From: Manis javanica
Lineage: Eukaryota > Chordata > Mammalia > Pholidota > Manidae
Assembly: GCF_040802235.1 (NCBI RefSeq)
Contig: NC_133158.1
Span: 35,220,001-35,284,000, forward strand
Reading direction: 5' to 3'
Length of the DNA stretch: 64,000 bases
Made by a program: the position numbers and the translations under genes. The notes beneath the pieces were generated by a model. The model had not been told where the DNA came from. It saw only the letters and a program-made list of their open reading frames with translations, and did not search any database. Below are positions 1 through 11,354 of this stretch, piece after piece. Each line of letters begins with the position of its first letter. Positions within the stretch are counted from its first letter, which is position 1.

Positions 1-190
1 TATGAATATATTCTCCCATACTGTAGGATGTCTTTGTTCTACTGATGGTATCCTTTGCTGTACAGAAGATTTTTAGTTTAATATAGTCCCACTTGTTCAT
101 TTTTGCCTTTGTTTCCCTTGCCCAGGGAGATACGTTCATGAAGAAGTTGCTCATGTTTATATCCAAGAGATTTCCTTTGCCCATTTTTTA
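1..190 (-). repeat. L1 ORF2 3' region fragment, antisense
   Basis: This is the reverse complement of the L1 ORF2 segment seen on the + strand near 1890-2050: the same wording around 'catactgtaggatg' appears there in the other orientation. It is truncated by the left edge of the window and ends near 190 in sequence I cannot assign. No open frame remains. Confidence 0.8.
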
Positions 191-805
191 ATTCCAATGT
201 TGGAGGAACAGAACCCTCTCACTCCCTTGGCATTGCCTGTTTTGGGTCCAGGAGAGCCCTTATATATCAACCAACAAAATCCCTTCATTTCATAACCCAG
301 GAAATAGAAGCCCAGGGAGGTTAAATGACTTGTGTGCAGTCTCCCAGTGAGCTAATGCAGGAGGTGAGAGCTTGTGTTGCCAGTTCTCTCTGCTGGACTG
401 GGTGACTGCTGAGGTTTGCTGCAAACACTCAAATTGCTTCTTAATTGGAGTCTCCTGCTTAATGAGCTGCTTCCTGAGCAGCCTGTGGAAATCTCAATCA
501 ACATCATCTTTTCTAAATTGGTGTGACCTCGCTTTTCTCACCTCCTCTGCACTGGGATTTGCTTCAAGGTTTTGCCCACTGGGACAGCTGGGGAGGGGAT
601 GGGACATGCAGGCAGTCTCTGAGAGATAATGAGGCTGTTCTTACCACCGCCTGCTCCAGAGCACTTCACAACCTCCCCATGATGGTCAGAAATGGGGAAC
701 AGGCAGAATGGGTTCAACCCCAGGTTTGTGATCTTACCCTCCTGTGATCTTGGTTGAATCTCTGTCCCTCACCAGGCCTCAGTGACCACTAAAGACTCCC
801 CCAAA
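191..805. other. Intergenic, no gene seen; weak MIR-like core near 290-370
   Basis: The short open frames here (such as 372-629) show no recognisable domain and no codon-like pattern. The stretch at 290-370 contains 'cccagggaggttaaatgact', which resembles the MIR core in antisense orientation. Nothing else is recognised. Confidence 0.4.
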
Positions 806-846
806 TTAGGGTTACCAGGTTTGGCCAATAAAGACACAAAATGCTC
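806..846. repeat. Left piece of a palindromic DNA-transposon (MITE-like) remnant
   Basis: This piece starts with 'tagggttaccagg' and continues after the L1 insertion at 3097-3256. The left arm, read in reverse complement, matches the right arm around 'attcaaatttaactgggc'. That makes the whole a palindromic, non-coding element of the ancient mammalian MITE type. The exact family was not determined. Confidence 0.6.
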
Positions 847-3096
847 TTCCTATATATTAATGATGACTAGCAGAAAGAGAAATCAGGAAAACAATTCCAT
901 TCACAACTGCATCAAAAAGAATAAAATACGTAGGAATAAGCCTAACCAAGGAGGTGAAAGACCTCTACTCTGAGTGGGGAAGTTGGGGTTCTTATGGCCA
1001 GGATCCTCACTGAACTTAAACCACCTGATGATGTAACTGGCCTGTTGCTAGGCTACCGCTTCCACACCTTTAGGCAATAAGCTATTATTGTACTATATAG
1101 AGAGCTTGGCCCACACTGGGTGGAGGCAGAGACACTAGTGCTCAACCTACTGCCGGAGAACAAGCTGGGTAATAAACGCTTTCACCCCAAAGAACGTTCT
1201 GCTGTCAATTTCTTTGTTCACATTGAATCCATAGCAAACTTGCTGGGGGCTGAAACCCATTGGCAAGACACCCTGAAAACTACAAGACACTCATGAGAAA
1301 AATTAAAGACACCAACAAATGGAAATACATCCTGTGCTCATGGATAGGAAGAATTAATATTGTCAAAATAGCCATCCTGCCTAAAGCAATCTACAGATTC
1401 AATGTAATCCCTATCAAAATACCAACTGCATTCTTCAGTGAACTAGAACAAATAGTTCTAAAATTCATACGGAACCACAAAACACCCCAAACAGCCAAAG
1501 TAATCCTGAGAAGGAAGAATAAAGCTGGGGGGATTATGCTCCCCGACTTTAAGCTCTACTACAAAGCCACAGTAATCAAAATAATTTAGTACTGGCACAA
1601 GAACAGACCCACAGATCAATGGAACAGAATAGAAAGCCCAGATAAAAAACCCACACATATATGGCCAATCAATAGACAATAAAGGAGCTATGGACATACA
1701 ATAGGGAAACAACAGCCTCTTCAACAACTGGTGTTGGCAAAACTGGACAGCTACATGTAAGAGAATGAAACTGTATCACTGTCTAACTCCATACCCAAAA
1801 AGTAAACTCAAAATGGATCAAAGACCTGAATGTAAGTCATGAAACCATAAAACTCTTAGAAAAAAAAACATAGGCAAAAATCTCTTGAATATAAATATCA
1901 GCAACTTTTTCCTGAACACATCTCCTCTGGCAAAGGAAACAAAAGCAAAAATGAACAAATGGGACTACATCAAACTAAAAAGCTTCTGTACAGCAAAGGA
2001 CACCATCAGCAGAACAAAAAGGCATCCTACAGTATGGGAGAATATATTTGTAAATGATATATAAGACAAGGGGTTAACATCCAAAACATATAAAGAACTC
2101 ACACGCCTCAACACCCAAAAAGCAAATAATCCAATTAAAAAATGGGCATAGGATCTGAACAGACACTTCTCCAAAGAAGAAATTCAGATGGCCAACAGGC
2201 ATGTGAAAAGATGCTCCACATCACTAATCATCAGGGAAATGCAAATTAAAACCACAATGAGATATCACCTCACACAAGTTAGGATGGCCAACATCCAAAA
2301 GACAAGAAACAAGTGCTGGTGAGGATGCAGAGAAAGGGCAACCCTCCTACACTGCTGGTGGGAATGTAAATTAGTTCACCCATTGTGGAAAGCAATATGG
2401 AGGTTCCTCAAAAAACTAAAAATAGAAATACCATTTGATCCAGGAATTCTGCTCCTAGGAATTTACCCAAAGAAAACAACTTCTCAGATTCAAAAAGACA
2501 TATGCACCCCTATGTTTATTACAGTACTATTTACAATAGCCAAGATAGGGAAACAACCTAAGTGTCCATCAGTAGATGAATGGATAAAGAAGATGTGGTA
2601 CATATACACAATGGAATATTATTCAGCCATAAGAAGAAAACAAATCCTACCATTTGCAACAACATGGATTGAGCTAGAGGGTATTATGCTCAGAGAAATA
2701 AGCCAGGCTGAGAAAGACAAGTACCAAATGATTTCACTCATTTGTGGAGTATAACAACAAAGCAGAACTGAAGGAACAAAACAGCAGCGGACTCAGACTC
2801 CAAGAAGGGACTAGTGGTAACCAAGGGAGAGGAGTTGGGAGGGAGGGCGAAGGGGATTAAGGGGCATTGTGATTAGCACACATAAAGTAGGGGGGTCATG
2901 GGGAAAGCAGTATATAGCACAGAGAAGTTAAGTATTGACTCCATAGCATCTTAGTACACTGTTGGACAGTGACTGCAATGGGGTGTGAGGAGGGGACTTG
3001 ATAATATGGTTGAATGTAATAATCACAATATTGCTGATATGAAACCTTCATAAGATTGTATATTAATGTACCCTAATAAAAAAAAGATGCAAAAAA
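846..3096 (+). mobile_element. 5'-truncated L1 (lineage-specific family) with flanking duplication
   Basis: An L1 3' portion in sense orientation. It carries fragments of ORF2 (862-968; 1260-1589, reverse-transcriptase thumb region with the motif [14 protein letters not shown]; 2383-2754, C-terminal region ending in YQMISLICGV), then a G-rich 3' UTR and an A-rich tail near 3080-3099. The frame is broken by stops and by an inserted LTR-like segment, so it is inactive. Imperfect target-site duplications, 'aaagacacaaaatgctc' near 829-846 and 'aaagacaagatgctc' at 3097-3111, mark it as a retrotransposition event. The same family recurs in antisense at 10017-10604 and 49411-50077. Confidence 0.88.
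973..1271 (+). mobile_element. Solo LTR-like insertion inside the L1 ORF2
   Basis: About 300 bp of sequence unrelated to L1 interrupts ORF2 exactly between 'gacctctactctga' and 'ctgaaaactacaag', which are contiguous in L1. It contains a promoter-like 'ctatatagag', a polyadenylation-type 'aataaa' near 1173 and a U5-like end, as expected of an endogenous gammaretrovirus-type (ERV1) LTR in + orientation. The target-site duplication is not clean, so its exact ends are uncertain. It is non-coding. Confidence 0.55.
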
Positions 3097-3256
3097 AAAG
3101 ACAAGATGCTCATTTACATTTGAATGTCGGTAAACAAAAATTTTTTAACATAAGGGTGTCCATGCAATATGGGACATACTTATACTAACATTCTTTGTTG
3201 TTGTTATCTGAAATTCAAATTTAACTGGGCATCTTGTATTTTGTCTGACAATTCTG
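3097..3256. repeat. Right piece of the palindromic MITE-like remnant
   Basis: Continuation of the element begun at 806. The centre contains 'ccatgcaatatgggacatac', and the right arm includes 'ctgaaattcaaatttaactg'. The arm at about 3105-3140 is its imperfect reverse complement. The L1 at 846-3096 sits within the left arm. Confidence 0.6.
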
Positions 3257-3309
3257 CCTCAAATGGAAAATTCTGTTCCATTCCGCTCTGTAGCAGCAGA
3301 TTGATGCAG

Positions 3310-3480
3310 CTCTCAGAGCAGAGGCTGGGGGTAAGGCAGGCCTGGGTGTGAATGCTAGATCTGCCACCTACTCCTGTGTGATCTTGGGCAGGTCACTTCT
3401 CCTCTCTGATCCTCAGCTCCCAGAATTATAAAATGTACATGTTAATCCCTGATTGATGTGAGCACAAATGAAAGCACTTA
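3310..3480 (+). repeat. MIR SINE
   Basis: Typical MIR wording: 'tctgccacctactcctgtgt', then 'gatcttgggcaggtcacttc', then a degraded 'cctcagctcc', 'ataaaatgtac' tail. An ancient tRNA-derived SINE in sense orientation. Confidence 0.85.
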
Positions 3481-4035
3481 ATTAAAATCCCTTTATAGGC
3501 TGCAAAATGTGCTTCAAATGTGAACATTTATTAAGAACCTACTTACTGTATGTGACACATCACCAAATTATTATGAGAAATAGCAATAATGGTGCAATTG
3601 GGAAGACATTTCTCTAAGAAAAGAAAAGCCAGAGACTATCTTTCTCACAGAATCTTTCCATAAAGTGAAATTCCATTAGTAATCTGAATTTGGACTGCCA
3701 TGAACTGATAAGGAATTAGATGCTTTAGGGAAAAAAAAATCCATGAAGTCCTGGGAAAATGTCATGGCTGGGCTTGATTCCAGAAAGAGCTGGAGTGCTT
3801 CACTGGACAAGCTAGGCTTCCACATTCCCATTTGCGAGGGGACCTGACTAATCCATGATGATTAAATTCATCGTTTTGGGTGGGAAACTCCCACCTTGCC
3901 TTTGGGCCTTGGCTATGCCTCTGCTGTCAGAGAAGAGCCAGCTTCATTTGATTCTACCTTCTAGAAGCCTAGACTGATGAGTCCATATCAGTGGAATTGC
4001 CTGTCCAGTACACCTTCCTCCTGTTAAAAGGACCT
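3481..4035. other. Intergenic, nothing recognised
   Basis: AT-rich unique-looking sequence with no convincing open frame, RNA gene or repeat that I can name. Confidence 0.4.
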
Positions 4036-4039
4036 ATCT

Positions 4040-5025
4040 TGGCCACCCAGAGTATGGGAAAAAATATTTAGAAATCATATGTTGATAAGGGGTTCATATA
4101 CAGAATATATAAAGAACTCCTACAACTCAAAAATGAAGAAATAAATAACTATTCAAATCTGGGGAAAGGAACTGAATATTTTTCCATAGTAGGTATACAG
4201 ATGGCCAATAAGCACATGAAAAGATGTTCAACATCACTAATCATTAGGGAAATGCAAATCAAAACTAGAACAAGTATCACTTCACACCCATTAGGATGAG
4301 TCTAATTAAAAAAACAAAAACAAAAACAGAAAACAAGTGTTGAGGATGTGGAGACACTGGAACTTAGTGTGCTGTTGGTGGGAATGTAAAGTGGTTCAGC
4401 CTCTGTAGAAAACAGTAGGATGGTTCCTCAAAAATGCAACCATTGAATTTGCATACCATATGATCCAGAAATCCCATTTCTGGGTAGATAGCTAAAAGAA
4501 TTAAAAACAGGGTCTTGAAGAGATATTTGCACACCCCTGTTTGTAGCAGCAATATTCATATTAGCCAGAAGGTAAAAACAACCTAAACGTCCATTGACAG
4601 ATAAATGAATAAACAACATGTGGCCTGTCCATACAGTGAAATATTATTCCACTGTAAAAGGGAAGGAAATTCTGACACAGGCTGCAACATGGATGAACCT
4701 TGATGACGTTATGCTCAGTGAAATAAGCCAGTCACAGAAGGACAAATTACCATATGATTCCATTTCTGTGGGGTCAGTAAGTACTCAGATTCATACAGAC
4801 AAAAAGTAGAATGGTGGTGGCCAGGGGCTGGGGGATAGGGTAAACGGGAATTTAGTGTTAATGGGGACACAGTTTCAGTTTGAGAAGACAGAAAAAGTTC
4901 TAGAGAAGGTGGTGATGGCTGCACCACAATGTAAATATGCTTAATGACACTGAAGTGTACACTTAATAATGGTTAAAATGGTAAATTCTGTTATGTGTAT
5001 TTTACCACAATAAAATACAATGAGA
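4040..5025 (+). repeat. Ancient L1M fragment, sense
   Basis: ORF2 C-terminal wording is visible, including 'gatggccaataagcacatga' and 'aacatcactaatcattaggg', and at 4618-4809 a frame reading HTVKYYSTVKGKEILTQAATWMNLDDVMLSEISQSQKDKL. A typical L1M 3' UTR follows ('ggtggtggccaggggctggg' and 'tgtgtattttaccacaataa'). Several frameshifts and stops are present. It is clearly older than the L1 at 846-3096. Confidence 0.85.
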
Positions 5026-5099
5026 GGTAAGGAAGTAGCCTAAACATCTTAAAAACAAAACAAAACCGTATCTTCTCTTTGGAGAACCAGCCCTCTGCC

Positions 5100-5475
5100 A
5101 CATTTAGGACATGATGTCCTCCAGGGGTGGGCATTTAATTCACAAAGGGCCCTGTGATTGGCCAGGGTCAGGTGTGTGACTGGAGCTGGACCAATGAAAA
5201 CCCTTCCTGAGACTGTTGCTGGAGCTCTTGGAAAAGGTGGCATTTCCACTGAGGCTGCTAAGTTAATGCCTAAGGAATCTACATCAGGAGCTGCTGCTGG
5301 CTGTTTGCTATCCAATCAGAAGAGCCCAGACAAGAGTGAGGCCAACTCATCAGAAAGCAAAATGAGGAGGCAGAGACAAGACCCCAGATGGTCTGAGCCA
5401 GGCCTGAAGCCAGTCAACTCCTGCACAGTCAGTTCCCCAAATCTATACACTCTTTTTGTACCCACTGGAGCTGGA
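5100..5475 (+). repeat. Probable ancient interspersed repeat (LTR or DNA transposon)
   Basis: The succession 'tgattggccagggtcaggtg', 'tggaccaatgaaaacccttc', 'tatccaatcagaagagccca' and an AG-rich segment resembles a widespread ancient mammalian repeat, but I cannot name the family. An open frame at 5158-5520 crosses it and is probably fortuitous. Confidence 0.4.
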
Positions 5476-6988
5476 TTTTCTGTCACCTGCTATGGAGGGA
5501 CCATTGCTCCAGTCTGCTAAGACAGGCACAGAGAAGCTTCAAGTGAAGACAAAAGCCTGGAGTTGCTCAGCCTGGTGTTCCTGATGGATTCACCCCGAGT
5601 GCCTGCTCCCTGATGCCTCAAATAGGCAAACCTCCAGACAGGCAATTTCCACCAGTGTTAGGATCTAATAGCCACATTTTCTGGGCAACCCGAACAGGGC
5701 TATTTCCCCTGCCCTTCCCACCTCACCCCACCAGCTCCCCTGTGATAGTGGCACTAACAGCTCACCCTAATTTGGCACCCCTAGCTCTCTAGCCCACACT
5801 CTTTAATCACTAGGAAACGGGCCCTACTTCCCAACCTTGGCACTTTTCCTCTTCATTCTGCCTGACATGCCATTTTGCTCTGTTCATCCCCAACTTTCAG
5901 CTTTACAGAAACAAAGCACATTGTCACCCCCTCAGAGAAGTAGTTATGATTCTTCATCCCCTCATTGGTACTTACCCAACTCTGGCAGCCTGTCGAGCCC
6001 TGAACCAAGCCCAGAGCTCAGAAATTAAAAAGTGGTCTCTTAAAAGACTTGGCGCTTAAGGTGGGTTCTAAGTTTCAGTTTCCACCTCTATAAAGGGTGG
6101 TAAGGAAGTAATAATACCTCATACAGTTATTGTAAGATTAAACAACATAAGCTATCCATGACTACTATAGCCCACATTACCATTTACATGTGGAAGTTAC
6201 ATCATAGGTACAGTTATCTTGCAATAAATCAAACATGAGAGAAAGAGATCTTATGAACTCTTTAACCTATCCCTAGTTCCCACCTATTCAAATTAGACCT
6301 TGGTTTTCCCTGTGGCAAGGAGCAAGGCCACAGCCAAAATGAGAAGAAAGAAAAGTTAGTTATTACCTTTTTAACTTCCAAGGGCCTGAAATTCTGTTAA
6401 TTTAAGGAATTTTCAAGGGCACATTGACTATAAGGCATTTTGACTCTTGCACACAGGCTGTAGAACTGAATATCCATGTAAGGCAGAAGTCCCTTTATAT
6501 CGTCCTGAGCCTTCTCCTCCAAACCACTGGACCTGGGCCTCTGACTCCATCCTGGTGGCTAACACCAGGCAAACAGAGGACCAACTGGCACGTGCCACAC
6601 TGATGCTTTAATTTCTACCACAGGTGTCACTGTGGAACAACAGCGTTGCAAAGTCCGGTGGAGGCTTGTTTTCTGCCTCAGTGGTTCTCTTCTGGCTCAG
6701 ATGCCTGAACAGCTCTGCAACGGTAAGTCTGCATATGGTGGTCAAGGACAGAAGGGAACACACAGCATCGTTTGATAGTTGTGGTGGGGTGTTGTGATGC
6801 TGGGAGGCCATTTACTTTGTGTTGTAGGTGCCCAATTAGAGGGGCTTAGGATTTTGGTTCTGTTTTAAAGTGAGAGAAGTTGCTTTTTAGAAGTTGTCTT
6901 TCACTGCTAGTCCAAGTGAACTTTAAAAAGTCACTTTAGAATGAATTGTTATTTTGAAAAGAATTATTAAGTGCCTCCTCTTAGTTAG
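5476..6988. other. Intergenic; a MIR-like trace at 6060-6155, otherwise nothing recognised
   Basis: The 6060-6155 stretch ('cagtttccacctctataaag', then 'taataatacctcatacagtt') is a weak sense MIR. The rest is unique-looking, with only short frames and no start or splice context to support a gene. Confidence 0.45.
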
Positions 6989-7409
6989 TGTAAGATAAAT
7001 TCTAGCCAGAATAAGCAGGCAAAGAGAGGCAACAAAGGGCCAGGTAATTTATTTAAATACCCCCGGTGAGGTTCTGTGGCCTTCTTGTCACAGGCCAGAG
7101 AAGTCACACCAGGTCAGGGAAGTGGGGAGCTTATAAGGGATTAGGAGGGGGAGGAGTGGGCAAGCTATCCTAGGAGGTGTTGAGAGGTATGATTGGCTAA
7201 AGGTGACATAATAGTCAACTAGAAACTTTTTTCTTTCCAAGAGGGAGGAGGCTGACATCCGGGTCTTAGTTGGCACATCAGGATGGAATTCAGGGAGAGC
7301 TGTCCCCTTTCCATATACGGCACGGACTTTGGGGTCTGGTCTGTTCTCCCCCTATGGCATCTCTCTGTTCTGTTTGCATGTCCTTGTTTTTCCTTTCTCC
7401 AGCCTAACA
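6989..7409 (-). mobile_element. Solo LTR with 5-bp target-site duplication
   Basis: A 421-bp block bounded by TG...CA-type ends (TGTAAG at the left, CTAACA at the right) and flanked on both sides by the direct repeat GTTAG (6984-6988 and 7410-7414). On the minus strand it reads as an LTR: TGTTAGGC start, a TATAAG box (reverse complement of 'cttataag' near 7129-7136), AATAAA (near 7049-7054) and CTTACA end. There is no internal retroviral sequence beside it, so it is a solo LTR left by recombination. The family is unassigned. Confidence 0.75.
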
Positions 7410-7414
7410 GTTAG

Positions 7415-8835
7415 TTTACCTCATTTTCTAACTGAGTTTATCTAAAGAGCAAGTGTGGAGGGGCACCCATTGCCTGGGGAGAAGGGGATTATAATGGGAC
7501 CCACTAGCTAATCAAAGCTAGCATCCCTGAAAGAATTGGGAGATTTTGCTTTAGGACCAAATTTACTTTCTACTTCTTGGGTGCAAAGTAATTAAGATCC
7601 CAGTGCATTCTTTAGAGATTCCACTGTAGTAAACCTGTCTGACAGACTGGGGTGTTTCTGACTAAAGACCCCCATATAAGAATGGACATGGAATGCCCCA
7701 GATAGAGAAATTGCCCTTGGGGCATAATCACTCATGCTCAATGCCACATCTATGTTGTGTGGGTGGAGAGGAGCCATATATTGTGCCAAAACTAGGAACC
7801 TGGGCATGGTGAGTGTGCTCTGAGGGCCACAGCTGACCATGAGATTATAAACCAAAGCCTTAAACAAGGTAGGACAATGCTGGCTGGTCGAAGGAGCCAG
7901 TACAGTGAGAACATCAGCACAGGACCAATGTTCAATAGAAACGCCATGTAGCAGGGATAGCAGTAATCCAGAAGTTGGACCCTGCTAGAGACTTGGTCCC
8001 ATTCTCTTTTCAAGAGTTCCTTTGCATTGCTAGACCAAGTAATCCCTCAAAGCTTCCCCAAAATTCAGGAACAGAAACAACTTATCTAGTTAGTATATGC
8101 AGACTAAGCCTGTTTCAATTTTAAAAATTTGAGATGAACTTTATTGTTACCCCAAATTGCTAAATGAAGCACAGCAAAGTTAGCCTTATTTTTGTTGGGA
8201 AATTGTCTTTTCAATGAATTTTCCCCTCTTTAATCACATTCCCTACCTGAGGTTTCTCATTTCCTCTTCTTGTTTGCTCCTAGATCTGCAGCTGTGACTG
8301 CAAAATCATGAGTTTGATTATTGGGATAAGGTTTAATTATCTTCCACTTAAAATGGAAAGGGTAAACTAGGCCAGGAATGCATTCAAGATAATTTATTCC
8401 AATTTCTTCCCCCAGCCTCGCCATCCATCCAGCGCTGCCAAGCTGATCACTTTGTCAATACTTCAGAATCCACTCTAAATGAATCCTCCAGGAAGCCTTG
8501 GTTGTGCTGAAACTTTGTGCGTGGGGAGGGGAACTTGAGATTTGGGGCTGGCAGATAGGTGACGCCCTCTGGGTCCGTGTTGTTGTGGGTATTAGACGCC
8601 CCTTTTTATTTATAGTCCTTTCAATACCCAATCTTCCTTTTATACAGTCCTCTGTATTCATTAGCGTAAAAACTTGCCTGCTATAACGGACACCAAAAAT
8701 AACAGCAAGTTTAAATTATCTGGAATTATGTGTCGCTCTCTCATAAAAGTCAATGCAAGTGGTCCACAGTTAATCCAGCTCTGGAAAAATGCAGGCCCTA
8801 GCTGTTGTACTGCTGTCCTTTAGGTGTGGCTCCTG
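7415..8835. other. Intergenic, nothing recognised
   Basis: Two overlapping minus-strand frames (7592-7867 and 7792-8013) are open by chance length and show no known domain. No repeat family was identified with confidence. Confidence 0.35.
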
Positions 8836-8859
8836 AGTCTAAAACGGCCATTCCACCTC

Positions 8860-9085
8860 CCTCTTCCCACTTTGAGGGGGCGGGAAACGTGGAAGCAGAA
8901 GACAAATTCCTGCCTTCCAAAGACACAGGCTGAGCTACTCACATGACATTGCTTGCATACTATTGGCCAGGAGTGGCTCACATGACTGTTTACAAACTAT
9001 TGCCCAGAAGTGGCTCCCGCAACTCTACCTGCATCCTATTGGCCACAAAAGGACCACATGACCACGGCTGCGCGGGAAACTGGGA
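8860..9085 (+). promoter_or_regulatory. Cluster of GC/E2F-like and inverted CCAAT motifs, possibly in an old LTR
   Basis: An E2F-like 'ggcgggaaac' at 8879-8888 and another 'gcgcgggaaac' near 9070-9080 flank three degenerate copies of a roughly 40-bp unit. Each carries CTATTGGCC or a variant (near 8959, 8997 and 9036), a reverse CCAAT box, followed by a 'gtggctcacatgac'-like segment. The arrangement looks promoter-like, but ancient LTRs carry similar clusters, and no transcript structure can be read downstream. Confidence 0.35.
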
Positions 9086-10000
9086 TATGTGTTCAGCTGC
9101 AAGGTTACGGGCTCCGGCGGAAGGCAGGCTGGGGTGGAAGAGGTGTCTGTCACCTCTGTGGAGTGGATTTTTGACGGGAGCCACCGATAAAAGAAAAGCG
9201 AGAACCATGTTCTCTGCTGCAGGTTAGGTTCCCAGGGAAACAATCTCTGCTAGAGAAATTTCTGTGCAACATGTTTACTGGAGAGAGCCCTGGGGAGCAG
9301 TACCCGGGAGGGTGTCAGGGACTGAGGGAATTTAATTGCCACACAATTGCATGAAGGCCTCAGGTGATACCAGGCCAGGGGAGCAGGTGGTGGAGGGAGC
9401 TCTGGGCTGGGAGATGGGCCAAACAGAGGTGGGAGCATAGGAGGACAGGCCTCTGTAAACAGCCCTCCATTCACCAGTCATCGGGTTCTGCCCTCAGAAA
9501 GAGAGACTTAACTTTGGTGAGGCAGCCCCCCTGCACCTAGGACAGAGCTATCAGGGACTCGATTGAGCTGTGTGCAGGCAAACGTTCTGGCAGCTAAGGA
9601 AATAAAATAGGGCCTCGCCACTGAAGGGGGCTGCTGGGAGTCCACCTACAGCAGCCATTACATCCATCTACGCTTCCCATCAGCCCAGCCAGGAATGCAT
9701 AGAAAGGTATGTGAATTAGGTTTGGCCAACCCAATGCTGTCAGCTAGGTTTGGGTCCTTCAGCAGGAGCCACGCTAATGGACAGTTGAGTGTCCTGAAAT
9801 GGGGACAGGCAGAGTGGCCCACTTCTGCCGCAGAAGGTCTGCTGAAGATCCCATTCTATTCAGGTTCCAGCCAATTTTGCAAACCTGTCCCTCCAGACTC
9901 CCAGCCATCCTGGAGGCACTGGTATCCTAACGGTAAGCTCCATTTTTGGATTAAGTAGGCCAGAGTTGGTGTTCTGTGTTTGCAGCCCCAAAGCTTACCC
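9086..10000. other. Intergenic, nothing firmly recognised
   Basis: Moderately GC-rich sequence with several short open frames on both strands. None has domain content. Possible degraded repeats are present but I cannot name them. Confidence 0.35.
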
Positions 10001-10016
10001 AATCCTGTGCACTTCT

Positions 10017-10604
10017 TTTTCTTTTTTATTAAGGTGTCATTGATATACACTCATATGAAGGTTTCACATGAAAAACATTGTGGTTACTACATTCACCCAT
10101 ACTATCAAGTCCCTCCCATACCACGGTCCATCAGTGTAGTAAGATGCCACAGAGTCACTACTTGTCTTTTCTGTGCTACATTGTCTTCCCCGTGACCCCT
10201 CCACACCATGTGTACCAATCATAATACCCCTCAATCCCCTTCTCCCTCCCTCCCCACCTGCCCTTCCCCACCCCTCCCCTTTGGTAACCACTAGTCCCTT
10301 CTTGGAGTCTATGAATCTGCTGCTGTTATATTCCTTCAGTTTTGCTTTGTTATTATACTCCACATATGAGGGAAATCATTTGGTACTTGTCTTTCTAGGT
10401 GTGGATTATTTCACTGAACATAATACCCTTTAGCTCCACTCCATCCATGTTGTTGCAAATGGTAGGATTTGTTTTCTTCCCATGGCTGAATAATATTCCA
10501 TTGTGTATATGTACCACCTCTTCTTTATCCATTCATCTACTGATGGACACTTAGGTTGCTTCCCTACCTTGGCTATTGTAAATAGTGCTGCGATAAACAT
10601 AGGA
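10017..10604 (-). mobile_element. 5'-truncated L1, antisense, with 16-bp target-site duplication
   Basis: It begins with a T-rich tail ('ttttcttttttatt'), then the reverse complement of the 3' UTR and ORF2 end of the same L1 family as 846-3096. It stops within ORF2. Target-site duplications 'aatcctgtgcacttct' (10001-10016) and 'aatcctgtgcatttct' (10605-10620) differ at one base. That is a complete, severely truncated retrotransposition event of about 590 bp. Confidence 0.92.
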
Positions 10605-10620
10605 AATCCTGTGCATTTCT

Positions 10621-11350
10621 AAGATGGGTTGGAAGAAGAATGTCAAAGTGGCACTGGATTTTGAACATGTGGGATTCAGTAGCATGTAAGCATTATTCAT
10701 TCTCAGAAGTGCCCCTTTCCAACCTGCTCTAGGGACTTGAGCCTCCCCATCTTTTGGGTAGATCTCATGATTTTTGGTCACTTTCTGGTTAAAAAATCCC
10801 AAACTATGCCCAGTCTAATAATAACATCTATCTCCAGCCCTTTCTGGTGAGCTTGCCCTACCTTGGAAGGAAACTGTCTTGGGTGGGATGTTTCTAACAC
10901 AGCCCATGGTCTGGCCCCTTCCCGGAGATTCACATCTGGTCCACTTTGTCCTACTGGACTCAAGAAGGGGAGGCCTTGTGACAACACTTGCCTCTTTTCA
11001 CTGCCTCCAGTCGGGATTATCAAACTTGTCTCCCCTTTAGGCTTTGCAAGAGTGAGTAGTGAGCTACCCCTCCCCTTCAGGGTGGAGTTTGCCCCAGATC
11101 ATTAGGGCATATCCTACTTTACTAGGGAACCACAGGGTGCAGCCTGCCTCAGGCAAGGCCCTCAACTGTCTCATGTACTTCTCTGTGAAATGGAAATAAG
11201 ATGGATGGAATGCAGTTCATCCTCAATTCAAAGATGAAGTAATGGGTGATGCTCAGAGGGGTTAAGGTAGCCTGGGAAGGTCCTGCAGCTTAGAACCCAA
11301 CTAACCGTGATGGATCCTTTGCGAAAATGGTCCCACTCCTCCACCAATCT
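10621..11350. other. Intergenic, nothing recognised
   Basis: Unique-looking sequence. Short frames only; no repeat family or RNA gene recognised. Confidence 0.35.
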
Positions 11351-11354
11351 CAAT

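Noticed and set aside
1260-1589. Frame with reverse-transcriptase-like sequence as a possible host gene
   Set aside because: It is a decayed L1 ORF2 piece within a truncated insertion.
806-3256. Outer flanks of the L1 as unrelated unique DNA
   Set aside because: They join into one palindromic element when the L1 is removed, so a MITE interpretation is preferred.
7592-8013. Overlapping minus-strand frames as a possible ERV internal fragment next to the solo LTR
   Set aside because: No recognisable retroviral motif, and the LTR at 6989-7409 has its own complete target duplication, so nothing internal is expected beside it.
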